A stretch of DNA of 64,000 nucleotides from Klebsiella oxytoca NBRC 105695 (GTDB taxonomy: Bacteria > Pseudomonadota > Gammaproteobacteria > Enterobacterales > Enterobacteriaceae): positions 28,035-92,034 of the forward strand of contig NZ_BCZK01000020.1 of the NCBI RefSeq assembly GCF_001598695.1, in the 5' to 3' direction. A model generated the notes under the pieces. That model did no database searches. It worked only from the letters and a program-made list of their open reading frames with translations, and was not told where the DNA came from. Shown here piece after piece: positions 42,879 through 53,311 of this stretch; within the stretch, counting starts at the first letter, position 1, and every line of letters begins with the position of its first letter. A program made the position numbers and the translations under genes.

Positions 42879-44168
42879 CTATGACTCCGCCACGCTTTCA
42901 CGAATGGGTTTTACCGGCATAACCTTCACCTGTTTAATCATATTCTCCTGAACATCAAGAATATCGATATCATACTGTTCAATGCGCACGCGGGTGCCGG
43001 GGGCAGGGATCTCTTCGAGAGCTTCCAGAATGATACCGTTAATGGTTCGCGCTTCATCTTCCGGCAGATGCCAGTTAAATGCTTTATTGATTTCACGTAC
43101 GTTGGCGGTACCGTCGATAATCACTGAACCATCGTTAAGCGGCGTTACCTCTTCTGCAAGCGTAGGCGACATGGAGGTCGTAAAATCGCCGACGATCTCT
43201 TCGAGGATATCCTCAACCGTGACCAGGCCCTGAATATCCCCATATTCATCCACCACCAGGCCCACTTTCTTTTTGTTGCGCTGGAATTTTACCAGTTGGG
43301 TGCTGAGCGGCGTCCCTTCCGGCACGAAGTAAATTTCGTCGGCGGCGCGCAGCATTACCTCTTTTGTGAACTCTTTTTTCTCCGTCATCAGGCGATAAGC
43401 TTCGCGTACCCGCAGCATGCTGATGGCATCGTCAAGGGTGTCGCGGTACAGCACGATGCGGCCGTGGGGAGAGTGGGTCAGTTGGCGGACAATGGACTTC
43501 CAGTCGTCGTTAATATTAATACCGACGATATCATTGCGCGGGACCATGATGTCGTCCACGCTAACTTTCTCGAGATCCAGAACCGACAGCAGCATGTCCT
43601 GATTGCGGCGGGAGATTTGCGAGCGTGATTCATTAACGATAGTACGCAGTTCATCTTTGCTGAGCGCCCCGCTAATGACGATATCGGTTTTAATGCCCAT
43701 GATGCGCATCAGAATGCGGGTGATGGTGTTGAGCAACCACACCAGCGGCATCATCAGTATTTGCAGCGGCGCGAGCAGAAGGCTGCTGGGATAGGCGACC
43801 TTTTCCGGGTAGAGCGCCGCAATGGTTTTGGGCAGCACTTCCGCAAATACCAGCACCACGAACGTCAGAACCCCGGTGGCAATGGCAACGCCTGCATCGC
43901 CGTACAGGCGCATACCCACGATGGTGCCGAGCGCCGAAGCGAGAATATTAACCAGATTATTGCCAATGAGGACCAGGCTAATCAGACGGTCAGGTTTGCG
44001 CAGCAGCTTTTCAACGCGTTTTGCCTGACGATTGCCCTGCTTGGCCATATGACGCAGGCGATAGCGATTTAGCGTCATCATGCCGGTTTCAGAACCGGAG
44101 AAATAGGCGGAGATAACCACCATGATGATCAGCGTTACGATCAGCGTGGTGGTGGAGATATGTTCCAC
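42879..44168 (-). CDS. corB: CorB/YfjD, CNNM-type ion transport protein
   Basis: A 429-residue inner-membrane protein. The N-terminal DUF21 domain has about four helices (LIVTLIIMVVISAYFSGSETGM, VLIGNNLVNILASALGTIVG). Two CBS domains (about residues 200-320) and a C-terminal CorC/HlyC domain follow. Members of this CNNM family affect magnesium or cobalt efflux. It starts 18 bases after ypjD. Confidence 0.93.
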   Translation of the reverse strand: MEHISTTTLIVTLIIMVVISAYFSGSETGMMTLNRYRLRHMAKQGNRQAKRVEKLLRKPDRLISLVLIGNNLVNILASALGTIVGMRLYGDAGVAIATGVLTFVVLVFAEVLPKTIAALYPEKVAYPSSLLLAPLQILMMPLVWLLNTITRILMRIMGIKTDIVISGALSKDELRTIVNESRSQISRRNQDMLLSVLDLEKVSVDDIMVPRNDIVGININDDWKSIVRQLTHSPHGRIVLYRDTLDDAISMLRVREAYRLMTEKKEFTKEVMLRAADEIYFVPEGTPLSTQLVKFQRNKKKVGLVVDEYGDIQGLVTVEDILEEIVGDFTTSMSPTLAEEVTPLNDGSVIIDGTANVREINKAFNWHLPEDEARTINGIILEALEEIPAPGTRVRIEQYDIDILDVQENMIKQVKVMPVKPIRESVAES

Positions 44169-44186
44169 TAGGGATTCCTTAAAGAC

Positions 44187-44978
44187 TTAGCTCATGAACT
44201 GTTGCAATACGCGGCTACCAAAGTAGGCCAGCGTCAGCAGGCCTGCGCCAGTCACGTTAAACCAGACGACCCGGCGTCCGCGCCACCCTTCATGATAGTG
44301 GCCCCAAAGCAGGACGATATAAACGAACCACGCCACGATAGAGAGTACGGCTTTATCAATGTTTTCCGCACTAAACAGGTTATGCATGTAAAACAGCCCG
44401 GTACACAGCGTCAGGGTTAACAGCACCACGCCTATCTGGGTGATATGAAACATTTTACGTTCGATGCTCATCAGCGGCGGCATTTCGCTACTGAAGGTCA
44501 ATCGTTTGTTCTTTAACTGATAGTCAATCCACGCCAGCTGCAGAGCGTAGAGCGCGGCGATAATCAGCGTAGCATAAGAAAAGAGCGACAGGCCGATGTG
44601 GACCAACATCCCCGGCGTGGTTTCCAGATGCGTGATGTACTCGTTCGGCATAAAGGTGGCGAACGCGAGGTTGATCAGGGCGAAGGTGTAGACAATGGGC
44701 AGCAGCAGCCAGCCGCGATTGCGCGATGCGACGATGGTCATCACCGTACAGATCATCAGGCTAACCAGCGATCCCACGTTTAATAAGCTGAGGTTTTGCC
44801 CGCTTTCGCCGCCGGGAAAAATGCGTGACTCCAGCGCAAAGGCGTGACAAATCAACGCAATAGTTGCGGAAAGAATCGCCATCCGCCGCCAGCTGCTGTT
44901 TTTTTGTAACAGACCAGGGACGATCAGCGCGAGGCTGATGGAGTAGGCGACAAGGGCGAGTAGAGCAAAAACAGGCAT
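44187..44978 (-). CDS. ypjD: YpjD, cytochrome c assembly-like membrane protein
   Basis: A 263-residue inner-membrane protein with about eight helices. It is related to the CcsA/CcmC (heme-handling) family and has conserved His in HIGLSLFSYATL and in LLWGHYHEG. The role in enterobacteria is not fixed. It is divergent from ffh and upstream of corB. Confidence 0.93.
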   Translation of the reverse strand: MPVFALLALVAYSISLALIVPGLLQKNSSWRRMAILSATIALICHAFALESRIFPGGESGQNLSLLNVGSLVSLMICTVMTIVASRNRGWLLLPIVYTFALINLAFATFMPNEYITHLETTPGMLVHIGLSLFSYATLIIAALYALQLAWIDYQLKNKRLTFSSEMPPLMSIERKMFHITQIGVVLLTLTLCTGLFYMHNLFSAENIDKAVLSIVAWFVYIVLLWGHYHEGWRGRRVVWFNVTGAGLLTLAYFGSRVLQQFMS

Positions 44979-45142
44979 ATGCGCGTCGACTGTTGACTAA
45001 ATAGTAGAGAGAAGCAGTATAACGTCACGCGAGTCTGGCTCCAACCGTTGCAGCACATTCGCGTTTATGTCGTGTTATACTGCGCCCATTCCGTTTTTGT
45101 GTCGCTGCGGCGACCGACCGTTTCCACCTCAGGCGAGAGACA

Positions 45143-46510
45143 ATGTTTGATAATTTAACCGATCGTTTGTCGCGTACGCTGCGCAACATTAGCGGCCGCG
45201 GACGCCTTACTGAAGACAATATTAAAGATACTCTGCGCGAAGTGCGCATGGCGCTGCTGGAGGCGGACGTTGCTCTGCCTGTGGTTCGTGACTTCATCAA
45301 CCGTGTTAAAGAGAGCGCGGTTGGTCATGAAGTTAATAAAAGCCTGACCCCGGGGCAGGAGTTCGTCAAAATCGTGCGCAACGAACTGGTTGCCGCGATG
45401 GGCGAAGAGAACCAGGCGCTCGATTTAGCCGCGCAGCCGCCTGCCGTAGTTCTGATGGCCGGTTTGCAGGGGGCGGGTAAAACGACCAGCGTCGCTAAGC
45501 TGGGTAAATTCTTGCGTGAAAAGCACAAGAAGAAAGTCCTGGTGGTTTCCGCTGACGTTTATCGTCCCGCGGCGATCAAACAGCTGGAAACGCTGGCCGA
45601 GCAGGTTAGCGTCGATTTCTTTGCGTCTGACGTTGGCCAGAAACCGGTTGATATCGTTAATGCCGCGCTGAAAGAAGCGAAGCTCAAATTCTACGACGTG
45701 CTGCTGGTGGATACCGCTGGTCGTCTGCACGTTGATGAAGCGATGATGGACGAGATTAAGCAGGTCCATGCAACGCTTAATCCGGTAGAAACCCTGTTCG
45801 TTGTCGATGCGATGACCGGCCAGGATGCGGCGAATACCGCGAAAGCGTTTAACGAAGCGCTACCGTTAACCGGTGTTGTATTGACCAAAGTGGACGGCGA
45901 CGCCCGCGGCGGCGCGGCGCTGTCGATTCGTCATATCACCGGCAAGCCGATTAAATTCCTCGGGGTTGGCGAGAAAACCGAAGCGCTGGAGCCGTTCCAT
46001 CCGGATCGTATCGCTTCCCGTATTCTCGGCATGGGCGATGTCCTGTCTCTGATCGAGGATATCGAAAGTAAGGTCGACCGCGCGCAGGCTGAAAAGCTGG
46101 CCTCTAAGCTGAAAAAAGGCGATGGTTTTGACTTGACCGATTTCCTTGAACAGCTGCGTCAGATGAAAAACATGGGCGGTATGGCCAGCCTGATGGGCAA
46201 GCTGCCGGGCATGGGGCAGATACCGGACAACGTTAAATCGCAAATGGACGACAAAGTGCTGGTGCGTATGGAAGCCATCATCAACTCGATGACGCTGAAA
46301 GAGCGCGCTAAACCGGAAATTATTAAAGGTTCGCGTAAGCGCCGTATCGCCGCAGGCTGCGGAATGCAGGTGCAGGATGTGAACCGTCTGCTCAAGCAGT
46401 TTGACGATATGCAGCGCATGATGAAGAAGATGAAGTCGAAAGGCGGCATGATGAAGATGATGCGTGGAATGAAAGGTATGATGCCGCCAGGTTTCCCCGG
46501 AGGCCGATAG
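45143..46510 (+). CDS. ffh: signal recognition particle protein Ffh
   Basis: A 455-residue SRP GTPase. The NG domain has GLQGAGKTTSVAKLGKFL (about residues 100-117), LLVDTAGRLHVDEAMM and TKVDGDARGGAA. The C-terminal M domain is rich in Met (MKNMGGMASLMGKLPGMG; MMKKMKSKGGMMKMMRGMKG) and binds signal peptides and 4.5S RNA. It guides membrane proteins to the translocon. Confidence 0.98.
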   Translation: MFDNLTDRLSRTLRNISGRGRLTEDNIKDTLREVRMALLEADVALPVVRDFINRVKESAVGHEVNKSLTPGQEFVKIVRNELVAAMGEENQALDLAAQPPAVVLMAGLQGAGKTTSVAKLGKFLREKHKKKVLVVSADVYRPAAIKQLETLAEQVSVDFFASDVGQKPVDIVNAALKEAKLKFYDVLLVDTAGRLHVDEAMMDEIKQVHATLNPVETLFVVDAMTGQDAANTAKAFNEALPLTGVVLTKVDGDARGGAALSIRHITGKPIKFLGVGEKTEALEPFHPDRIASRILGMGDVLSLIEDIESKVDRAQAEKLASKLKKGDGFDLTDFLEQLRQMKNMGGMASLMGKLPGMGQIPDNVKSQMDDKVLVRMEAIINSMTLKERAKPEIIKGSRKRRIAAGCGMQVQDVNRLLKQFDDMQRMMKKMKSKGGMMKMMRGMKGMMPPGFPGGR

Positions 46511-46643
46511 TATTGTGGCTATTGCTGCCGGCGCGCCCTTCTTTCCTGTCCCATTGTTGGCGCGCTCTGGCTATGAATTACTCGCAGGTACCCAATTTAG
46601 GGTATCTGCGGTGCCCTTCCACAGCAGAGTTTATAACTGCTGA

Positions 46644-46671
46644 TTGCAATTTCCCCAGAAATCAGTAAAAT
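46644..46671 (+). promoter_or_regulatory. probable promoter of rpsP operon
   Basis: TTGCAA (46644-46649) and TAAAAT (46666-46671) are separated by 16 bases. They lie about 75 bases before rpsP, in the 235-base gap after ffh. Confidence 0.6.
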
Positions 46672-46685
46672 TTTCGGGCTTTTAA

Positions 46686-46994
<309 letters not shown>

Positions 46995-47012
46995 TCTGTC
47001 ACGGTGGTCATG

Positions 47013-47561
47013 ATGAGCAAGCAACACACCGCACAAGCACCTGTTGATCCGATTGTATTGGGCAAAATGGGTTCTTCCTACGGTATCCGTGGTTGGCTCA
47101 GAGTGTTTTCCTCCACCGAAGACGCCGAAAGCATTTTTGACTATCAGCCCTGGTTTATCCAGAAGGCGGGTCAGTGGCAGGTTGTTGAGCTGGAAAGCTG
47201 GCGCCACCACAATCAGGATATCGTCATTAAGCTGAAAGGCATTGACGATCGCGATGCAGCGAATCTATTGACTAATTGCGAAATTGTTGTGGATTCATCG
47301 CAGCTGCCTGCGCTTGAAGAGGGTGACTATTACTGGAAAGACCTGATGGGCTGCCAGGTAGTGACCACTGAAGGCTATAGCCTCGGTAAAGTCATCGACA
47401 TGATGGAAACCGGGTCTAATGACGTTCTCGTCATCAAGGCAAACCTGAAAGATGCATTTGGTATCAAGGAGCGGCTGGTTCCGTTCCTCGATGGGCAGGT
47501 TATCAAGAAAGTCGATCTCGCTACTCGTACTATCGAAGTAGATTGGGATCCTGGTTTTTAA
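47013..47561 (+). CDS. rimM: ribosome maturation factor RimM
   Basis: A protein of about 182 residues that helps assemble the 30S head and binds S19. The N-terminal [20 protein letters not shown] and the PRC-barrel part ([20 protein letters not shown]) are typical. I chose the ATG at 47013 (MSKQ), equal to the E. coli start; two earlier in-frame starts exist. It lies between rpsP and trmD. Confidence 0.97.
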   Translation: MSKQHTAQAPVDPIVLGKMGSSYGIRGWLRVFSSTEDAESIFDYQPWFIQKAGQWQVVELESWRHHNQDIVIKLKGIDDRDAANLLTNCEIVVDSSQLPALEEGDYYWKDLMGCQVVTTEGYSLGKVIDMMETGSNDVLVIKANLKDAFGIKERLVPFLDGQVIKKVDLATRTIEVDWDPGF

Positions 47562-47606
47562 ATTCTCCGAATAAACGGTAAAAAACGGCACTATGGGGAT
47601 TGGCTT

Positions 47607-48374
47607 GTGTTTATAGGTATCGTTAGCCTGTTTCCAGAAATGTTCCGCGCAATTACCGATTACGGGGTAACTGGCCGGGCAGTAAAAAATGGCCTGCTGA
47701 GCATCCAGAGCTGGAGTCCTCGAGATTTCGCTCATGACCGGCACCGTACCGTGGACGATCGTCCTTACGGCGGCGGACCGGGGATGCTAATGATGGTGCA
47801 ACCTTTGCGGGATGCGATTCATGCAGCAAAAGCCGCGGCAGGTGAAGGCGCAAAGGTGATTTATCTTTCACCTCAGGGGCGCAAGCTTGATCAAGCTGGC
47901 GTCAGCGAACTGGCAACAAATCAGAAGCTGATTTTGGTGTGCGGTCGCTACGAAGGCGTAGATGAGCGCGTAATTCAGACCGAAATTGATGAAGAATGGT
48001 CAATCGGCGATTACGTTCTCAGCGGTGGTGAGCTACCGGCAATGACGCTGATTGATTCCGTTTCCCGGTTTATTCCGGGGGTTCTGGGTCATGAAGCTTC
48101 GGCAATCGAAGATTCGTTTGCTGAAGGATTGCTGGATTGCCCGCACTATACGCGCCCTGAAGTGTTAGAAGGTATGGAAGTACCGCCGGTATTGCTGTCG
48201 GGAAACCATGCGGAGATACGTCGCTGGCGTCTGAAGCAGTCGCTGGGCCGAACCTGGCTTAGAAGACCTGAACTTTTGGAAAACCTGGCTCTGACTGAAG
48301 AGCAAGCAAGGTTGCTGGCGGAGTTCAAAAAGGAACTCGCGCAACAGCAACATAAACATGATGGGATGGCGTAA
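47607..48374 (+). CDS. trmD: tRNA (guanine-N1)-methyltransferase
   Basis: A 255-residue SPOUT methyltransferase that makes m1G37 in tRNAs and prevents frameshifting. It starts with GTG at 47607. [20 protein letters not shown] and the knot region ([32 protein letters not shown]) are typical. It is third in the operon. Confidence 0.97.
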   Translation: MFIGIVSLFPEMFRAITDYGVTGRAVKNGLLSIQSWSPRDFAHDRHRTVDDRPYGGGPGMLMMVQPLRDAIHAAKAAAGEGAKVIYLSPQGRKLDQAGVSELATNQKLILVCGRYEGVDERVIQTEIDEEWSIGDYVLSGGELPAMTLIDSVSRFIPGVLGHEASAIEDSFAEGLLDCPHYTRPEVLEGMEVPPVLLSGNHAEIRRWRLKQSLGRTWLRRPELLENLALTEEQARLLAEFKKELAQQQHKHDGMA

Positions 48375-48410
48375 GCCCCCAATATCAGTTTACCCAGGAT
48401 AAGAGATTAA

Positions 48411-48761
<351 letters not shown>

Positions 48762-48789
48762 GATTCGCTTTCGCGACATCCTGAATGAG

Positions 48790-48820
48790 AGGGCTGGCCT
48801 GATGGGCCAGCCCTTTTTTT
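48790..48820 (+). terminator. terminator after rplS
   Basis: GGGCTGGCC (48791-48799) and GGCCAGCCC (48805-48813) form the stem, and seven T follow. It ends the rpsP-rplS operon. Confidence 0.9.
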
Positions 48821-48837
48821 ATCTTCATTTTAACTAT

Positions 48838-48856
48838 TTCATTGAGAATCATTTAC
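48838..48856 (+). promoter_or_regulatory. possible Fur box before DUF2946/PepSY genes
   Basis: The core TGAGAATCATTTAC resembles the right part of the Fur consensus, giving about 12 of 19 matches. It overlaps a TACAAT -10-like hexamer (48854-48859) upstream of the DUF2946 gene. Iron repression is plausible but not certain. Confidence 0.5.
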
Positions 48857-48881
48857 AATATGGCCCTCATTCGGAGGGACC

Positions 48882-49319
48882 GTGGTCAGCACTATTTTTC
48901 ATCACCCGGCATCACAACGGCACGCCGCGTGGCTGGCGCTGTTTGCGATCCTGCTGATCGTGGTGGCGCCGCTGATCTCTGTCGCGCTGCAAAAAGATCC
49001 GATGAGCGGTATGCACCATTTAACGATGGAAATGACGCAAGAGATGCCATCACATCAGATGCCCATGATGCATACTGACGCCTCGATTGCGGAACACGCG
49101 CACAGCATGCCGGTCGATCATGCTGAAGCCTGCGGCTACTGCGTACTATTAGCCCACGTGCCAGGGATGATTTTTGCGCTGGTACTGCTGATCAGCCTGG
49201 TGCTTCGACGCTATAGCGCACCGGTTTTCCGTCCGGAACGGAAACACTGGCACTACTTTCCCTGGCTTTACCCTCATACCCGCGCTCCGCCGCAACAGTC
49301 TGCTTGCTTCCTTAACTAA
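48882..49319 (+). CDS. DUF2946-family membrane protein
   Basis: A 145-residue protein starting with GTG at 48882 after GGAGGGA. It has a hydrophobic helix near residues 15-36, a Met/His-rich middle (HHLTMEMTQEMPSHQMPMMH) and AEACGYCVLL, then a second helix. This fits the DUF2946 family, often beside copper or iron genes. The Met/His cluster suggests metal binding in the periplasm. It lies 53 bases before the PepSY gene and is not present at this place in E. coli as I recall. Confidence 0.8.
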   Translation: MVSTIFHHPASQRHAAWLALFAILLIVVAPLISVALQKDPMSGMHHLTMEMTQEMPSHQMPMMHTDASIAEHAHSMPVDHAEACGYCVLLAHVPGMIFALVLLISLVLRRYSAPVFRPERKHWHYFPWLYPHTRAPPQQSACFLN

Positions 49320-49372
49320 AAAATCATGTGCGCACTGCGCAACGTTCTCTTTTGCTCTCAAAAAGGAAAAGT

Positions 49373-50743
49373 ATGACTACCTGCACCTCGCGCGCGGCAT
49401 GGCTGAACCTGCTGCGTCGTCTTCATTTCTATATCGGACTGTTTATCGGACCGTTTATCTTCGTGGCGGCTCTAACCGGTACGCTCTATGTCGCCACCCC
49501 GCAGCTGGAAAGCTGGCTCTATAAAGAGACTCTGGAGGGGACGCTCAGCGGCGAAAAGCAGCCGCTGAGCGCGCAAATTACCGTAGCAATGGAGGCGGTC
49601 CAGGGAAACCTCCGTTTGCACGCGGTTCGACCGGGGATTATGGCTGGCGATACTACCCGAGTGATGTTTATTGATCCAAATCTTGGCGAGTCTGAAACTC
49701 GGGCAATTTTTGTCGATCCGGTGACGTTACGCGTGACAGGTGATATGCCGGTTTACGGCACCAGCGGTATTTTGCCGCTGCGGCAGTGGATTGATTATGC
49801 CCATCGCTCTTTGCTGCTGGGTAACTTAGGCCGACTGTACAGCGAGCTGGCAGCCTCCTGGATGTGGGTTGCCGCTCTTGGCGGGATCGCGCTGTGGTCG
49901 ATGACCCGACCGCGTCGTCGTATAAATAATAGAGTGCAGAATAACCGTCGCCTGCATGTTTCTCTCGGCTGGGCGCTGTTAATCGGTATGCTGTTATTCT
50001 CTGCGACCGGTTTGACCTGGTCACAATGGGCGGGCAGTAACGTCGACAAGATGCGCGCCGCCTTTGGCTGGTTGACGCCGCAGGTGAACGCGCAGCTGGA
50101 AAGAACCACTCCGGCAATACAGGATCCACATGCGGAACATCATATGAGACACGGGGCGATGGAGAAGACGAACGTCCCACTTCGCGTAGAGGATTTTGAC
50201 GAGGTCCTGCAGGCTGCTCGCAAGTCCGGGCTGGAAGCAGGCAAGCTGGAGATTCGTCCTCCGTCGGCCTCCGGACGGGCGTGGACGGTAAATGAAATTG
50301 ACAGAAGCTGGCCGACACAGGTTGATGCGGTAGCGATCGATGGTTCAAATATGCAGGTCGTGGACCGCACTCATTTTTCCGACTTTCCGCTGATGGCTAA
50401 ACTAACCCGCTGGGGCGTGGATTTCCATATGGGAATTTTGTTCGGGCTTGCCAATCAGCTACTGCTTATCGTATTCGGGATTGCACTCTGCGTGATGATC
50501 GTGGTGGGGTACCGTTTGTGGTGGATACGCCGTCCCGCGAGTTCGGCCTTTAACCCGGCTAATACGCTGCTCCACGCGTGGCTGGGCTTAGCATGGCCTG
50601 CTCGTCTGTCGATCGGCGTTATCACAGTGATGTTGGGGCTGGCGCTGCCGCTAATGGGGATTAGCCTCGCGCTGTGTCTCGCCGTTGATTATCTGCGCTG
50701 GCGCGCAGCAACGGCGATGACAGAGGCTAAGTCAGTCGAATAG
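49373..50743 (+). CDS. PepSY-associated transmembrane protein (PiuB-like)
   Basis: About 456 residues from the ATG at 49373 (MTTCTSRAAWLNLLRRLHFY), preceded by AAAGGAAAAG. It is of the PepSY-TM/PiuB type: RRLHFYIGLFIGPFIFVAAL opens the first helix. LHVSLGWALLIGMLLFSATG and VDFHMGILFGLANQLLLIVF hold conserved His for heme or metal, with helices at the C-terminus. Such proteins are linked to iron uptake or siderophore reduction. The possible Fur box upstream agrees with this. Confidence 0.85.
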   Translation: MTTCTSRAAWLNLLRRLHFYIGLFIGPFIFVAALTGTLYVATPQLESWLYKETLEGTLSGEKQPLSAQITVAMEAVQGNLRLHAVRPGIMAGDTTRVMFIDPNLGESETRAIFVDPVTLRVTGDMPVYGTSGILPLRQWIDYAHRSLLLGNLGRLYSELAASWMWVAALGGIALWSMTRPRRRINNRVQNNRRLHVSLGWALLIGMLLFSATGLTWSQWAGSNVDKMRAAFGWLTPQVNAQLERTTPAIQDPHAEHHMRHGAMEKTNVPLRVEDFDEVLQAARKSGLEAGKLEIRPPSASGRAWTVNEIDRSWPTQVDAVAIDGSNMQVVDRTHFSDFPLMAKLTRWGVDFHMGILFGLANQLLLIVFGIALCVMIVVGYRLWWIRRPASSAFNPANTLLHAWLGLAWPARLSIGVITVMLGLALPLMGISLALCLAVDYLRWRAATAMTEAKSVE

Positions 50744-50747
50744 GTGC

Positions 50748-51230
50748 TTAAGGCGTGCTGATAACCACCGTGACGCGGCGGTTTTCAGCGCGTCCTTGTG
50801 CGGTAGCGTTGCTGGCTATCGGATACTTTTTCCCGAGCCCGCGAGTGGTCAAATTGGTGCGCGGAATATTTGCCCCTTCGGCCCAGGCATCCGCAACGCT
50901 GTTCGCGCGTTTAAGCGATAACATTTCGTTGTAAGCGTCTTCGCCGTAATTATCAGTATGTCCTTCGAGACGACTATGGGTAATTCCGGTGGTGGCCAGA
51001 CGCGAAGCCATAGTGCGAATTTGCTGTTTGCTATCGGCACGCAGGTGATAGTCGTTTTTGTCGAATAATATGGAGTCAGATATTCCTAATGACCAGTCGC
51101 CATTGGCTTCAGTAAAGCCGTATGACTTCATTGCTGCAATTTGTTCTGCAGAGAATTTTCCTTGCGGAGCCTGACAGCCGCTTAGAAAAAGTGCGGCCAG
51201 TAAAGCAGGAGCAAAATATTTCCCGATCAT
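50748..51230 (-). CDS. yfiB: YfiB, OmpA-like lipoprotein of the YfiBNR system
   Basis: A 160-residue lipoprotein with lipobox LSGC near residue 19 and a C-terminal OmpA-like peptidoglycan-binding domain (RLEGHTDNYGEDAYNEMLSL). In Pseudomonas YfiB takes up YfiR and so frees YfiN. It is the third gene of yfiR-yfiN-yfiB and starts 11 bases after yfiN. Confidence 0.93.
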   Translation of the reverse strand: MIGKYFAPALLAALFLSGCQAPQGKFSAEQIAAMKSYGFTEANGDWSLGISDSILFDKNDYHLRADSKQQIRTMASRLATTGITHSRLEGHTDNYGEDAYNEMLSLKRANSVADAWAEGANIPRTNLTTRGLGKKYPIASNATAQGRAENRRVTVVISTP

Positions 51231-51241
51231 GGTGATTCCTT

Positions 51242-52483
51242 TTATTTTTGCGTTCGCTGTAAGCGCTGGTGTTTCATCCGATACATATTTTGGTCGGCAA
51301 GTTCTTGCAGATTTTCCGCGGAGGCATGTTCCCAGGTTAATGCGTAACCAATACTCAGCGACAGCCTGACGGTGTGGCCGTTGTGGAGATTAAACGGCGG
51401 GATAAACTGTTCCGACAATGCGCTGCAGAGTGCCTGAACTTCAGCCTCTGTATGAACATTGCGCAGCAGAACGGCAAATTCATCGCCGCCGAGACGCCAC
51501 GCCTGGTGCTGTTTGCCGACAAAGGCCATCAGGCGGCTGGCGACCTCAATTAACACCTTGTCGCCGGCAGCATGGCCCCAGTTATCGTTAATGAGCTTGA
51601 AATTATCGCCGTCAAGAAACAGCAGCGCAGAACTACCATGGACGGTTTCGTCTTTCATCAACGCATTAATAACGTTGCGGAAAGCGGCTCTGTTAGCCAG
51701 GCCGGTCAACGGATCGTGCAAGGAGCTACGCAGAAGCTGGGCATTTTTAGCCTGAAGCTGCCGCTGCCAGTCCTCCATCTCGCCCAGCAGACTATTAAAG
51801 TCCTGGGCAAAGAGGTGAAACTCTTCAATACGCTCTTCGGGGACCCGACGAGAGAAATGGCGATTTTCGCGGATATCATGGACTACCTCGGTAATACTCT
51901 GCAGCGCAGCCACGATGCCGCGATGCAGCGAGTGGGTAAGCAGCAATGCAATGCATGAGGCGAGAAAAATGCTGCCGGTTAGCACAATAATTGAGATACC
52001 GAGGAAATAGCTTATCAGCCTGTCCAGCGCGGTCAGACGAAGTTCACCGATAACTTTTCCCTGGTGCAGGATAGGTTGTACCGTGGGTTCCGGGAATAGC
52101 CATTTGCTGATAACGTCGCTGACTTTATCCTGCCTGGCCAGGCCATCGTTATGCCATGAGGCAAAGGGCTTCTGCCGACCGTCGACCAGGATTGCCTGCG
52201 AAAACTGTCCCTGCTTGCCCAGCGTGGCCAGGGTATCTTCAGCCGCCGCGCTATCGCCAAAGACCAGCGCGGCTTCCAGACTACGGCCCATCGTGGCGGC
52301 GGTGAGCTCCAGATTTTTTTGTGCGTATTGCTTGAGTGTGAATATGGAAGCGGCGCAGAGCAATAGCCAGACCAGTGTCATAGAGATAACAACGCTTATC
52401 ATGCTGATACGGCGTAGCGCTCTTTTAAATGTGGGGCGCGGGGCCTGAGAAAAATCCTTATTCATGTGATGTTTTCCGGGCAA
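51242..52483 (-). CDS. dgcN: YfiN/DgcN, membrane diguanylate cyclase
   Basis: A 413-residue enzyme making cyclic di-GMP. It has a transmembrane helix near residues 28-50, a periplasmic sensor part, a second helix near 155-180 with a HAMP-like region and a C-terminal GGDEF domain ([13 protein letters not shown]). YfiR represses it from the periplasm. Its activity promotes biofilm formation. It overlaps yfiR by 26 bases. Confidence 0.94.
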   Translation of the reverse strand: MPGKHHMNKDFSQAPRPTFKRALRRISMISVVISMTLVWLLLCAASIFTLKQYAQKNLELTAATMGRSLEAALVFGDSAAAEDTLATLGKQGQFSQAILVDGRQKPFASWHNDGLARQDKVSDVISKWLFPEPTVQPILHQGKVIGELRLTALDRLISYFLGISIIVLTGSIFLASCIALLLTHSLHRGIVAALQSITEVVHDIRENRHFSRRVPEERIEEFHLFAQDFNSLLGEMEDWQRQLQAKNAQLLRSSLHDPLTGLANRAAFRNVINALMKDETVHGSSALLFLDGDNFKLINDNWGHAAGDKVLIEVASRLMAFVGKQHQAWRLGGDEFAVLLRNVHTEAEVQALCSALSEQFIPPFNLHNGHTVRLSLSIGYALTWEHASAENLQELADQNMYRMKHQRLQRTQK

Positions 52484-52967
52484 GCATCAGCACATCGGGA
52501 TTAACCCGAACGCCGCTGTGCGTCAGTACATCCAGATTTACGGAAAATCTGACTCTCTCATTGTTTATAAGCAGGCAAAATGCGCTGCCAATAGAGCAAT
52601 CGGTGTTTTGTTCCGCAATAAGCAATAGGGGCCGGTTTCCATATTTAGCTGTAAATTCAGACTGCTGAGTCGGAGATTCACTGCCAAAATAAAAACCATC
52701 GCAGGTCGTCTGTAAGGCTTCTTCCGTATTACGAACAATCACGGGTTTATAAGGCAATAATTCCGGTGCTTCTTCGGCCAGGCTATGGATATAACGTGAT
52801 GTCGAAAAAATACAAAGCTTTGGCGGGCCGGATAACTGCGGCCAGCGTGTATAGGTCACGATTCCCGAAACGATCGTCCGAACATTTTCAGACGGTTCGG
52901 AGGCAACAGCAGAGATACCCACGAGCGATAGTACTAAAGTCAAAAAGAGACGGTGAAGAACTGTCAT
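52458..52967 (-). CDS. yfiR: YfiR, periplasmic inhibitor of YfiN
   Basis: A 169-residue protein with a signal peptide ([20 protein letters not shown], then VAS). Two Cys pairs ([22 protein letters not shown]) fit the disulfides of YfiR. It binds the periplasmic part of YfiN and keeps it off until envelope stress or reduction frees it. First gene of the yfiRNB operon. Confidence 0.92.
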   Translation of the reverse strand: MTVLHRLFLTLVLSLVGISAVASEPSENVRTIVSGIVTYTRWPQLSGPPKLCIFSTSRYIHSLAEEAPELLPYKPVIVRNTEEALQTTCDGFYFGSESPTQQSEFTAKYGNRPLLLIAEQNTDCSIGSAFCLLINNERVRFSVNLDVLTHSGVRVNPDVLMLARKTSHE

Positions 52968-53311
52968 TACGGATCCGTCAGGTTGTCATAGCGCGGGGGA
53001 TGCAGATTGCTGAAACCCGGGCGAAGAATAGCATTATTGCTGAAAACCGTCATTAGCCAGCCCCGCCGCTTTAAGATAATTCTCACCAGGATTTTTCGTA
53101 AAAGAATGGAGTGAAAAGAGGGGAAGTGCTGAACCTGCATGCTTGTTGTAAATATAACTGTACAGTATGAAGTGAATCTGGCGCGATTTAATTTATAACT
53201 GTAAAGTAAAATTTACGGAATATGGATTGAAATCTTTACTTCATATGGTATCGTTACGTCATCCTCGCTGAGGCAATAACTATCGCAAACGAGCTATACA
53301 GGATCGCAATC
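52968..53311. promoter_or_regulatory. aroF control region with two TyrR boxes
   Basis: The gap of 344 bases holds TyrR-like sites TGTAAATATAACTGTACA (53147-53164) and TGTAAAGTAAAATTTACG (53200-53217). A probable promoter is TTGAAA (53227-53232) and TATCGT (53249-53254), 16 bases apart. The arrangement fits tyrosine repression of aroF-tyrA by TyrR. The left part carries no gene. Confidence 0.8.
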
